DNA from: Setophaga petechia
Lineage: Eukaryota; Chordata; Aves; Passeriformes; Parulidae
Direction: 5' to 3'
Assembly (NCBI GenBank): GCA_024362935.1
Contig: JANCRA010000025.1
Coordinates: 14,162,936 to 14,226,935 of the forward strand
DNA: 64,000 nucleotides
The translations under genes were made by a program, and so were the position numbers. The notes beneath the pieces were generated by a model that saw nothing but the letters and a program-made list of their open reading frames with translations, searched no databases and had not been told where the DNA came from. Shown here in pieces: positions 11,918-22,900 of the stretch. The first letter of the stretch is position 1. Every line of letters begins with the position of its first letter.

Positions 11918-12029
11918 GCTTCACACGTGGCAGCTGCCCAGGGGGGCAGCTGTGCTCTTCCAGTCTGCCAGATTTCCTGATGTTGTTCTGCTGAGCCACT
12001 TTCACCTCTGCCTTACAAGCATTATTAAC
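11654..12029 (-). CDS. MICAL3: MICAL3 first coding exon (5' UTR plus residues 1-88)
   Basis: Coding part 11917-11654, 88 codons, ending exactly on the AAG of Lys88 before a GTAAGA donor (phase 0). The start ATG has a strong Kozak context (A at -3, G at +4), and no in-frame homologous sequence lies upstream. The acceptor at 12031-12030 follows a good pyrimidine tract (CTTTCTTCTTTTTGTTTTATAG), so bases 12029-11918 are 112 nt of 5' UTR. The exon encodes the helical N-terminal segment that precedes the Rossmann fold, ending in the basic stretch [21 protein letters not shown] (residues 68-88), conserved in MICALs. Confidence 0.95.
11931..11952 (-). promoter_or_regulatory. GC-rich hairpin just upstream of MICAL3 start codon
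   Basis: CAGCTGCCC at 11931-11939 and GGGCAGCTG at 11944-11952 are perfect reverse complements separated by four bases. The RNA could fold a 9-bp stem with seven G-C pairs, 13 nt before the AUG. Each arm also contains CAGCTG, an E-box sequence, so a DNA-level role is possible. Function is not shown. Confidence 0.6.
12002..12022 (-). promoter_or_regulatory. Upstream ORF in MICAL3 5' UTR
   Basis: An ATG begins seven bases into the exon, followed by five codons and TGA (peptide MLVRQR). It ends 84 bases before the main start codon. It is in the transcript only if this acceptor is used, which the structure supports. Short upstream ORFs commonly lower main-frame translation; whether this one does is inference. 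Confidence 0.6.
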
Positions 12030-13749
12030 CTATAAAACAAAAAGAAGAAAGAGCAAGTTCAGTTACTCTTTTTCATTCCAAAGTTTTGTATAAGCCTGCT
12101 GAACTGAGAGCCCAGATTCCCAGTCAGTTCTCAGGTGATTGATATCCCAAGGATTCCTACTTGGGCTGACTGAAGAGGAGGCTTCCAGAGTTCACTGAGC
12201 CTCACTGCAGACAGCAACACATCTCACATCTCTGTTAAATCACAAAATACTTTAACCTGAGCCAGTGCCTTGGAAGAGTTATCAAAACTCATTCTGCATG
12301 AAGAGCAGGGAAGTTCCAAGTAAACAGGCAGATGTTACACCGTGTCTGAAGGAGGGTAGAGGTTGTGAAACAGAACAGGCAAACTCTCTAACATGTTGCA
12401 GTTACTGTGTAACACCACAGCAACAGTTATGGGCTGGTGTTAAAAACACTACTGCCACAAAACACTTCAAGAGCCTGTACCCCATCAGTAAAATAAGCTT
12501 TTGTGGCTTCATTCTAAAAAGACACGTCTTCGGTCATGATAAATAGAGATAAGAGAGGATGGCATAGCAGAAGCTGATACAGAGTCCTTGCCAAGACTGG
12601 TTTTTGCACAGTTTTTGATCTTAAAAATGAGTCAAACCTGCTAATAGCAATCCATTTCTTGGAAAAATTAGTCAAGGCTGTAAAAAGGAAGCCTGTCTGT
12701 GTTGCATAAAGCAGTATAAATATTTCCCTTACCTAAAGCCTACACACATAATTCTGTCCATAAATGAGCAGTGTAAGAGTGAAACGTGGATGGTGCATGA
12801 GCCTTCTAAGATCCCATAGTAATTCCCCTATTTTGTGTTTTTCAGCTTCTTTTGATATGCAGATCTGTACAAAATTTTAGGTGGTAGCTGGGGTCTACTT
12901 CAATCTGCTGGGGCAGAGCTGCTGTCGTGAGCTCTGCTGCTCATTTCTGGGATGCCTCAGAAGCAGGCTGGAGACCTGCAGAATTGTTTGGACCATGTTT
13001 AAAGCACAGGTATCTGCTCTTCCTCTCTCTCTTTTATATAGAATAAACCTTTTTCTTTCTTTTATAGATAACACTAAGTATACTTTAAATTACCCTTCTT
13101 GCTGAGAAAGAATAGTTCTGTTTGCCTTCAGATATGAAGGCAGCATGGGAACATATGCGCAAACTATGGAAGTGAAAGCACCTCCAAGGTGGTTTTTGCT
13201 CTTTGTTTTTTGGGGTTTTTTTTTTTGCAAAGGGTATTGAGGCAAAAAGGGAAATATGTGGACTTGGATAAAACTTTTTAGATTCTCACCAGCTCTTTTC
13301 CTGCTTCCAGCAGACAGGAAGCCAAGCCAAACATTACAGCTCATGTCTCTTCCCCTCCCACATGACAGCTCTCCAGTAGTTTATTTGGGCACTCCTGCTT
13401 TTCAGCCTAACATGGTATTTATTGTTTATGTTTAGAAACAGCAAAGGAGTCCTGGAAACCTTTACATACAGCCACAAACTGGTAGTTTTGAAAAATAAAA
13501 GTTCCTACAGATGTCAAAGTACAACAGTGGGTTACAGTGGAGAATGCAATCGTAACTTTATTAGGACAACTACACTGGAGGACCCAGTACCAATATCTAA
13601 CTGGCTGATAGTGATGCCATGTCCATATCAGTGCTGCTCACTAAGCAAACTGCTTTCCTTGTTTTCCATCTTAACTTCACTGCTGTGAAGCTGGAAACAT
13701 CTCCAGGTTTGCACCTCAAGGAAACCACTGCACTGCTACAGAGGCCAAG

Positions 13750-14080
13750 TCACAGAACCCTAAAATGGGTTTGGTTTGGAAGGGAGACCTTAAAGGTCAC
13801 CAAGTTCCAACGCCCCTGCCATAGGCAGGGACACCTCCCACTAGACCAGGTTGCTCAAAGCTCCATCTAATTTGGTCTTGAGCACTTCCAGAGATGGGGC
13901 AACCTGTGCCAGTGTCTCAGTGCCCTCACAGCAAAGAACTTCTTTCCAATATCCAATCTAAACCTGCCCTATAACAGTTTGAAGTCATTCCCGCTTGTCT
14001 GTCATTCATGTCCTTGTTAAAAGTCCCTCTCCACCTCTCTTCTGGCCCAACCAGGTACTGAAGTCCTGTGCCTCCTCTTT
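13750..14080 (-). mobile_element. CR1 LINE fragment (3' end)
   Basis: Reads as the reverse complement of a CR1 tail. It begins with a TCACAGAACCCTAAAATGG-like terminus, then TTGGAAGGGAGACCTTAAAG, GCAGGGACACCTCCCACTAG, and downstream GGGGCAACCTGTGCCAGTG and AAAGTCCCTCTCCACC. This is the standard order in avian CR1 copies. It is 5'-truncated and has no intact frame. Boundaries approximate. Confidence 0.9.
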
Positions 14081-14627
14081 TGTTCTCAAGAAGAATATTA
14101 TAATGCACTCCAACAAAACACCACTAACACTGAAGGAGTCATTTTAGTGTCTCTGTGTCATACAGAGACAATAAAATACCTACAGCCTAAAGTCATATGC
14201 CTCATTAAAGAGCACAGCATTCCAAGCTGAATACTCTTATGTTCCCCCCACCTCTTGTAGCCCCACTCCACCACCCAAACACTCACTTTACACCAGTGCT
14301 TTGGATGACTGAGACTTCTTCAGAAAAAACAATACAAGTTACATGACCTAAATTAAGTGGATTCACAATTCAGGTTTGTTAGTCCACATTCCACTTCTGA
14401 TCTATCCAGATGTAAGGACAGTATAGGGATCATTTCTTACTCTTGCTTCTCCCATAGCTTTTCACCAAGGAAGTGAAGCAGTATTGGTTTTGCACTGCTT
14501 AAAGACCCCAAAGTTAAAACCCAACCTCTTTTTGTCACATTATATCACAGGACAAGCTGGCTTGTACTGGGCAATTAATTTGGCTATAAATAAGAAAACC
14601 AGCTGGCTCCTGGCTTGAAAGAAAGGA

Positions 14628-14685
14628 TTCTCAACCAATTCTGTTCCATCCTAACTTTCTCAACCAATTCTGTTCCATCCTAAGC
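14628..14685. repeat. Two-copy tandem repeat, 29-bp period
   Basis: The sequence TCTCAACCAATTCTGTTCCA and its following bases occurs twice in direct tandem (first from 14629, second from 14658), nearly identical over about 27 bases. A recent local duplication. Confidence 0.9.
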
Positions 14686-17600
14686 TGCAGACATCTCACA
14701 GGTCTAGGAGCTGGGTGGTGACAAGGAACACACCAATAACTGGGTTTTTCAAAACCCCTTTTATAAATAGGGCTTCATACAATAAACCTGTTCTTTTGCC
14801 ACATGGACATTGGGGTGTGTGCTGTCCCTGGCTCCAACCACTCACCCCACAAAACACGTGGATATTAAACATAATATCCTTTCACTCTAGGAACTTACTG
14901 CTGTGTGTCTGAGGTTTGCCAAGCTGCAGCCAAACCTGGAACAAACAGGTCATTTGAGCCAGCACACTCCAAGGGGGACCTTAGCACGGCAGCTCTGCCC
15001 AAACCCCGTTTCACACAGCCTGGGAAATCAGTTATGCCCACGGGTGAAACACCGAGGCTTCAGTCACCACATTAGGTCACTCCCTAGAACTCTGCATTCC
15101 TGATGTAAACACCCTGAGCCCTTGGAACCCAAGAGCAACACGTCAGAGAACATGGAAATTACAGGAGGAAAGCAAGGACAGGCAAGAATTATTTGCTACG
15201 TTTCCAGGGTACTGGTGTGCCTTGCTGGCTGCTCTGCAAGTCTGCAGTATCCTGCGTGTTTTGTCTCGAGGCAGCTGATTGCTGACTCAGATGCTCTGTG
15301 AATTCCTTGGCTTGGGAGCTGGGCGAGAAAGACAAAGCCCGTGGATAAACGCATGCAAGAACAGCGTTCACGTTGCTATTTACAATAATAGCAGGAGGTT
15401 GTCACTGACTCATGGCTCCAAGTACCCTCAGGATCCCCAGTGCTCGCCCAGGACAAAAGAAACCAATGGAAAACACAGAGATGCAGGCAGTGAATAATTC
15501 CAGGTGGTGGTTCCTTCCCACAGTCACCACAGATGCAGGAATATGAATATTTTATCAAATGCATACACGAGGAAGAAAGCCCAGTGCCCTACTTCTGCCA
15601 AAGGCAAGAGATAAGAGGAGATTTTGCAAATTCTACACATAATGAATTTGGTTGTACAAATTGAAGTTCTGCAGCAAGTGTTGCAAATGCAGGGCTTATA
15701 TATTTCAGGCAAATAAATCCCCATTATACAAGTCACCACCCCCTCTACATTTCCATCCTAATTTTGTTCAAAGTCTTCATTCAAGCAATGACTTAAGCCC
15801 AGGAAAAAATAAAATACTACAGGAATGTATTTTCCAGCCATCTCTTTTTTCCCCATCAGAAATTATTGAATTAATTCCATCTACATTCACAGCTTGTTCT
15901 CTCCACCCTAAATCAGGAGTGAATAAAACATTTGCCAAAGTAATTGCCCAGTTGCACTTCAGAATGCTGAGTTTCTCTGAGCACTATTTAAGTGCTTTGT
16001 TACATTTGAGTTATTTCACAGCCAGGCCAACACCACAGATGCACCCTTGACAGACAAACCTCTGAGAAGTCAGGCATCAAGAAGAAGCAGTAATACCATA
16101 TGGAATTTGAAAGCAAACTGGTCTATGATCATAAAACTACTCTCCTGCAACATTCCCTATGCCCTTGCCTCCCTTTCCTGGCTCCTTCTGTAGCTTGTGC
16201 CTAAGCAAGGCTCAGTAACAAACTCTGCAAACTCTGAATTACTGCAGTACCCAGGCAGCCAGGACACACTTGCAACTTGGCTAGCAAAAGCCTAAGCACA
16301 GATTACAGTTAAGCTCATGCTACAGACAGAGGGGACACCTATTTTTGTCTCTCTCCTCCACCCAACACCCAGTTTTCTTGTAGGAAACCAATTACCTTTG
16401 AGACTCTTATTCCTCGTTGAATCTGGATGAAATTGTTCGAAAGTTATTAAGGATGAACTGAGAAGCACATGAACAAATGGCTCAATCCCATAAGCCTCCC
16501 CTCTTTAGGAAGCCAAACACACAAAAAATCTTTATTCCAACAAATGAAAAAGCTCTGTTTTAATTTCTAAGATTTACATTCTTTTACTTTCAGCTAAAAC
16601 TGAAAAAATGGATTTTCTACAATATGTTCATGACTCTCTAAGTGATTACAATGCTGAAAAGTGCAGCTTTAGGGCAGTGGCAAGACTGTGGAACAGATGG
16701 CAAAAAGAGGACAATTTTGACAAGAAAAGCTAAAGCCAAAACTGGCAACTATTTTAGCTCCATGTAATGCAGACCAAGAATGGGAAAGCAGGAGGACAAA
16801 GGCGTGGTTGCCATTGTTTGCAGCTTCCCTTTTACACCAGATGGAAAAGGGGCACGTCAGCCCTGTCCACAGCACGTCTTAAAATGGGACTTAGATCTGT
16901 TCCTGTTCATAACATTCAAGACTGAAGCAAATAAGCTGTCAAAAATTGTGTTTTAATATATCTATGAAACTTGATTTGGTCACTTTTGCCCACCACATAG
17001 GAGAGATGTGGGTCTCCACCTCTTTCCTGCTACCCTCCCTGCCAAACTAGGCCAAAAGTGGGAGAAAGAGAAATCAAGTATGAACTTGACTGCAAATACA
17101 AGAACTTCTTCTGAGCACATACATAAACAGTTCATAGAATGCTCATGTCAAGAAAAACTCAACCCAGTACTCACTTGAGAAGAAATGCTAATTATACACA
17201 AGAACATGGAAACATACAAATAGAGAAGCAGTTACAGAAAATATTTCCGTACAGAAGGAAAAATGTGTACATTGCTTATTACTAACCATTTCTTCAATGC
17301 CACAACACAACTACTGAAAGCATTTGACCTACAAAAAACAACCTTTTCTCTATGAGAACTCAAAAAGCATACTTTGCTGTGCTGTCATACACAACTCTTT
17401 GATCACAGTATTCCCTACGCTGAATGAACACTAACAAAGAAATAGACCAAGAAACAGATCAATGCTTTTCTTTGGAAGAGGAAAAAAAAAAAAGGAAATT
17501 ATACCAAGGAAGAGGTAGCTGTTCCCTGAGAGGATGATAAGGGAGTAACAGTAGGACACCTGGATAGGTGTCATTCTCACACCACGATGTAACTGAGCAA

Positions 17601-17759
17601 CACAGTTGAATTCCTTTATCTGAAGTGCTTTGAAGCTGTTCCTGATGTTACATTTCAACATAGAAATGCATCTCCTAAAGTTAGTTCCCACCCAGTTTTA
17701 CAAGCTGGATTTCCCCAGAGCCCTGCAAACACTATGTAATAACCCTTGGAAAGTGCCTA

Positions 17760-17872
17760 TAAAAAAAAAAAAAAAAACAAAAAAAAAAAAAAAACCAAAA
17801 AAACCCCCAAAAAAAACAAAAAAAAAAAACCAAAAAAAAACCAAAAAAAAAAAAAAACACCAAAACAAAAGA
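17760..17872. repeat. A-rich low-complexity tract
   Basis: About 110 bases of poly-A interrupted by single C and CC to CCCCC runs. The minus strand is therefore T-rich with G clusters. A homopurine/A-tract region, prone to sequencing and assembly error. Confidence 0.9.
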
Positions 17873-18633
17873 AAGACTTCTAAAATTACCAGAATTACAT
17901 TTTCATAAAACTTTATTTCTATGACTTCAAATGGGGATAAAACAAATTAGTTGCCTTAGCACAGCAAGGTATATCAGTTTTTGACACATACAAGAGATGG
18001 ACACATTCATTTTTCCAAGTTAAATGCTGTGTATGCCACAAGAAACAGCAGAAACACCAGCTTTGAGAAAAGCTTTACTGAGCATTAGAGAACAAGAACA
18101 CTGATCTGCCCCAAGTAGAAATTCTGAGCAGAACAAAGAGTGGAGGCCACAAACACACTTTAACAGCCTCTGCAGCCCAGAGAGCCAAGTCCACTAAGAT
18201 CTCCAAAATCTGCTGGTGCACTGATCACCCCAAACCATTCCATGGCAAAGGGAGAGAACAAATAGAGCCTATATTTGTATTTTGAAAAAAAATAGTAATC
18301 TCATTAAATAAATTGTCTAATGAAACTCACATGAACACATTGGCAAAAAATTTATGTAAGTGAAAATTTACACAAGTGAAAGCAAAATGCCAGAACCTAA
18401 CACCAAAACAGACTGCATTGATCACAGAAGCGAACACAGAGGAGAAAAGATAACAGGAACAAATAAACAGATAGAACCACAGGATCTGCAGTTGACAAGA
18501 GGATAAAAATTACCAATCTTTATTTGGGCATGTAAAATGGAATGAAAACGTCTAGCACCCTCTTGCTTTCTCTTTACCTTGCCTCCCCTTAATGTGCTTT
18601 AGTTCTCCCTCTCATCACCAAATTAGCCGGGAA

Positions 18634-19060
18634 GGGAACAAAGCCAGCGAAGGGTCTGAAGCACAGATCCTGAGAGGAGCACTTGAGGGAGCTGGGCTTG
18701 TTCAGCCTGGAGAAGAGGAAGCTCAGGAGTGACCTCATCCTCTCTACAACCTCCTGAAAGGAGGGTGCAGCCAGGTGGGGGTCAGCCTCTTCTCCCAGGG
18801 AAGAAGTGAGAGCACAGGAAATCTTCAGCTGTGCCAGGGGAGGTCCAGACTGGACATCAGGAGGAATTTCTTCAAAGAAAGGGTGGGCAGGGAGTGGAAC
18901 AGCCTACCCAGGGAGCTGTGGAGCCACTGTCCCTGGAGATGTTTAAGGAAAGGCTGGAGGTGGCACTGAGTGCCATGGCCTGGCTGACATGGTGGTGTTG
19001 GGTCATAGGTTGGACTTGGTGATCTCAGAGTCTTTTCCAACTTAATTGATTCTGTAATTC
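18634..19060 (+). mobile_element. CR1 LINE fragment (3' end)
   Basis: Sense-strand CR1 tail: AAAGCCAGCGAAGGGTCTG, then TTGTTCAGCCTGGAGAAGAG, CAGACTGGACATCAGGAGGA, AAAGGCTGGAGGTGGCACTG and the terminal TTGGTGATCTCAGAGTCTTT followed by TTGATTCTGTAATTC. It is about 425 bp, 5'-truncated, with short broken frames only. The clearest and longest CR1 copy in the window. Confidence 0.93.
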
Positions 19061-19856
19061 CCCCTTATATAGGTCAAAGATTACTGATCACCTGGAGATC
19101 CAAAGGAGGCCGAATTTACCAAATTTACCCTTCATTTGCATCAGTCATTAAGAGAAATATTTAGCACCTCAGAAGCAAGCTCAAAGACTGGCCATTTGTG
19201 CCAGCATTTATTTTAATCACAGCAGATAGGTGCCTAGTCCAGGACTCACCCCTCCGTGGTTTGGTAAATCCAGACTCTCACAAAACATTCCAGTTACAGA
19301 CAGTAAAAAATGAACATGGGAAAGCAAATTTTATTTGTGCTGCTTCCAACTCTCAGCTGTAATGGGTGTGGAAAAGAGGCAGGCGCTTCCTGAAAGGAAG
19401 TGGTGGATGACAAGGGAGCTAGAAAACAGGATTAGAAGATTCCTAATTTCACCATTTTTACACAGGCAGCTAGGTATACCATCACAAATCCCCTGCACTG
19501 AGCAGTTCAAACAGATTACAGATTATTTAGTGGGTGTATAATCATTTTCTGTGGAAGAAGACTGATTACAGAAGCAGAGGAAGTTTAAAATCTTGGAATC
19601 TTCTTCCCTCTACACATCTTGCAAGACTCTTTTGGGAGCCAAAAAATCTAATGTAAATAGACATTTGAATAAAAGAGCTGTAAAGATTTCTCCAACCCAC
19701 AAACCACCATTTAGAGATGGCTGAACTTTAAAAGAAAAAGAAAAATAAATCTCCAGATTTATTCTAGGACAAGTTCAGGAAAGGTTGGGATCATGCTATA
19801 GCCCATGGGTGCAACCTTAGCCTGTGTAATTACTACATAAAAGATACATACAGAAT

Positions 19857-19900
19857 AAAAAACAAACAAACAAAAAAAAAAACAAAAAAACACACCTAAA
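19857..19900. repeat. A-rich (CAAA)n-like tract
   Basis: Run of A with regularly spaced C (ACAAACAAACAAAA) in the first intron. Confidence 0.8.
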
Positions 19901-22900
19901 AATCAGACTTTAAACCCAGACCTCCAGAACTGCCACCTCTTTTCCCTTAACAAGTAAAGTCCAACTAGCAACAGCATCTCAAGACTCACCTGCAGATGAG
20001 GTCACTGGTGATTTGTCACTCTGCATCCCAGCTCTTGGATGCTCCAATGTGCCCCTGTCCCCAGCCCATGCATGGCCAATAAGACCAAAGGTCCCCCCGG
20101 GCAGGCTGACACCCTCAAGCTTCCATTGCTGCCAAAGAAAACCCCAGAGTGTGTTCATAACCACTCACGGGGGTACCCTGCTCCTGTAACTCAAACCACT
20201 GCCCCAGCCTCCCTTTCTCCTTCCAAGCTATGCACAAATATATGTGCTCTGCAGTCTGCCTATACACCTAAAATCAGAAATGGCAACGACAACAAAATCA
20301 ATCTAGGCTAGATCAGGCTGTTTCTAACACCCCACAGCTTCACAGCCATGTGCTGTCCTCCCACATCACTCACTAGATTAGACAATAATATACAATTAAG
20401 CAATTTCAATTTGTTTCGCAGAGGTGGAGAATTACACACTTCAGCAAGAGCACTACTGAGTGAGCAGAGTCTGAACAGGGCACCAAGCAGGATTTGAAAC
20501 AAACCAGGAGACTACTTTCCATCATGGCTTATCTTTTTGGTCAGATTCACTATGGAGTTACAACTCATTTTTACAGTAAAACTTATTTATTAGACTCTAA
20601 AGACATGGGGCTTCTAGATAACAGGGGAGATACTGAACATGTTCAGTGGACACAGTGTTAAATCCCAATTTGTCACAGGAAGAAAACACACCCACACATT
20701 CATCCTATAACTTTTATTTCATAAATTAGATCATTTGGTGGAGGTCTATTCCACACAAGCCACAAACCTACTCTGTAACCTGTCCCAGGCTGCATTCCTG
20801 TAGACATGACTTTAATTTCAGAGGGAAATAAAGTCTTTTCCTCATCCTTTCCTCAAAATACTATGCTTACATTTTGGGGTTCTTGACAGTATGTTAAACT
20901 TAGTTTAGTATTAACCCTCAATAAATTTACTCATATAAATTTACTCTTTCCAAGATAAGAATACCAACCCTTTGCACTCTGGCATGCTCCACAATCCTGA
21001 GTAAGGATAATAATTTTAAAAAGCAAAGCAAAATCCAACCCTTAGTGACTGACAAACTGTGAGACCATCAAATGACAACTGATGAAATTTAGCAACTTAA
21101 TGAAAGTCTGTCTCTGTTACACAATCTGCTGTGCCTAATGCTTCCCCATCGTTCATATTCCTCAGAGGTACAAGGAAAACTTTTACCAGGAGACAGAAAT
21201 GTATTGTAAGCAAATAACCAGTTCAACATTTTGGCTCAGTCTTGACAAACAGACAGAATAGAGTTTGCATTTTCTCATGCTACAAAATACACCAGAATCT
21301 TGAAAAGTAATCCAAACTGTAGGCAGAGAATGGCAAAACCAAAACCCACAACCTCCAGCTTTCCGTTTGGCTCCGGATATCAGATAATACCAATTGCACA
21401 TATTGTACGTGGGCTATAAATAGTAACCAGGCAGCACCTTCCCCACTTGGCTGGACATTTGACTCTCAGCAAGCACTGAGCAGTTTCAATTGCCCAGATA
21501 GCAATTTCCCTGCAGCCCTGGAACCTGCAGGATGCCTCTCTCAGCAAAGCCCATGCCAAGCTCAGTGCCTGGAGCGAATGAAAATCTGTTAGGAAATCAG
21601 TCAGAGGAAGGAGCTGGAGGTGGTTCTGTGATTTACTCTCCTCTCCCTGAGGCTCTGGCAGCCTCCTGGAAGAAGATGGCAGTCATCACTTCCAGAGGCA
21701 GACATTACCAATCTCCCCAAGTACAGCTGCACTGGTGGGAACATGAAAAGACTTGGTATGAATTAGTCAGAGATTAAATCCAACCTAAGTGTAAAGATGC
21801 CATTGGCAGAATTTATTCCTAGTAGCAAGGACATATCTCTCTTTGCCTTTTATCCTCAAGGACTGTTCTGTCTAGCCTTTTTAACTCCATCCTCCTTTGG
21901 ATAAAGGCCCATTCATCTGCAAGGATATCTGAGGGTCTGAGGCAGATACCTGGCAGGTTCAACTGAGGATATCTGGCAGAAAAAGCAGCCCTGTGAGGGG
22001 GCACAGGCATTCCCTTTGCTTAATGTGGGTTTGAGAGCCCTCACCCAGGGAACTATGAGCACTTTTTGTGCAACACATCTGTGTGCACTTCATTAACAGG
22101 CAAAGCCCCCATGCTCACAGACTGCACTGTGGAACAAGGACTGCCCAGCATGGCTTGGCAGGACTGAGGCACTGCTTTGCTCCTGTGCTGCTCACAGGCT
22201 CTGTTCTGCAGGGCAGCTCACTATTTCCACTGGCAGATGATTCAGTTCTGGACCTTGGACTCAAACTGTGTAATTTCCATAATCTCTTATTCCATAACAT
22301 CCTGTATTTGAGCACTAGCCAGAATGACCCTTTTATAAAATGCTTTTAATGCAGCAAGAAGGAGCACAAGAGACTGCAGGTCACTTGTGACTTTCTCAGT
22401 AACAATACCAACAGGCTGCTGCTGGTGTATCTGGAAAGAAAAATACTGAAATTAAGTATTTTCTTCAACTTCATTCAACTCCTGCTTTCAGGCTCAGTCA
22501 GCCAGGACAGACTGGTAGCACAGCACAGCTCTGTAAACTGGGAATGACCAAGAGTGGTGGCAGCACCACAGCATGACAGTAGCTGCTTCCCTGGAAATCC
22601 ATACAGTGCTCCTGGAGAGCATTAATGGAACAGAACAACCTGGGGTCTTTGACACCTGAAAACTACCCTCTATTTGTTCACTGGCAGTAAACAATTTAAT
22701 AACTATATATTTACTATTAGTTTTTGCTAACAGAAACAAATAGTGCTGTTAAGAAAGATTTGTTTTCTCCAATTTAAGGACTGAGAAATGTAAAGGATTT
22801 GTTTCTTGTTACACTGGGAGTTACCAGGAAAATCCATGTCTGCTCTCCCCTCCCCTGTCATTTCCCATACATACACCCCAGAAATTATCATGTGTTTTTT

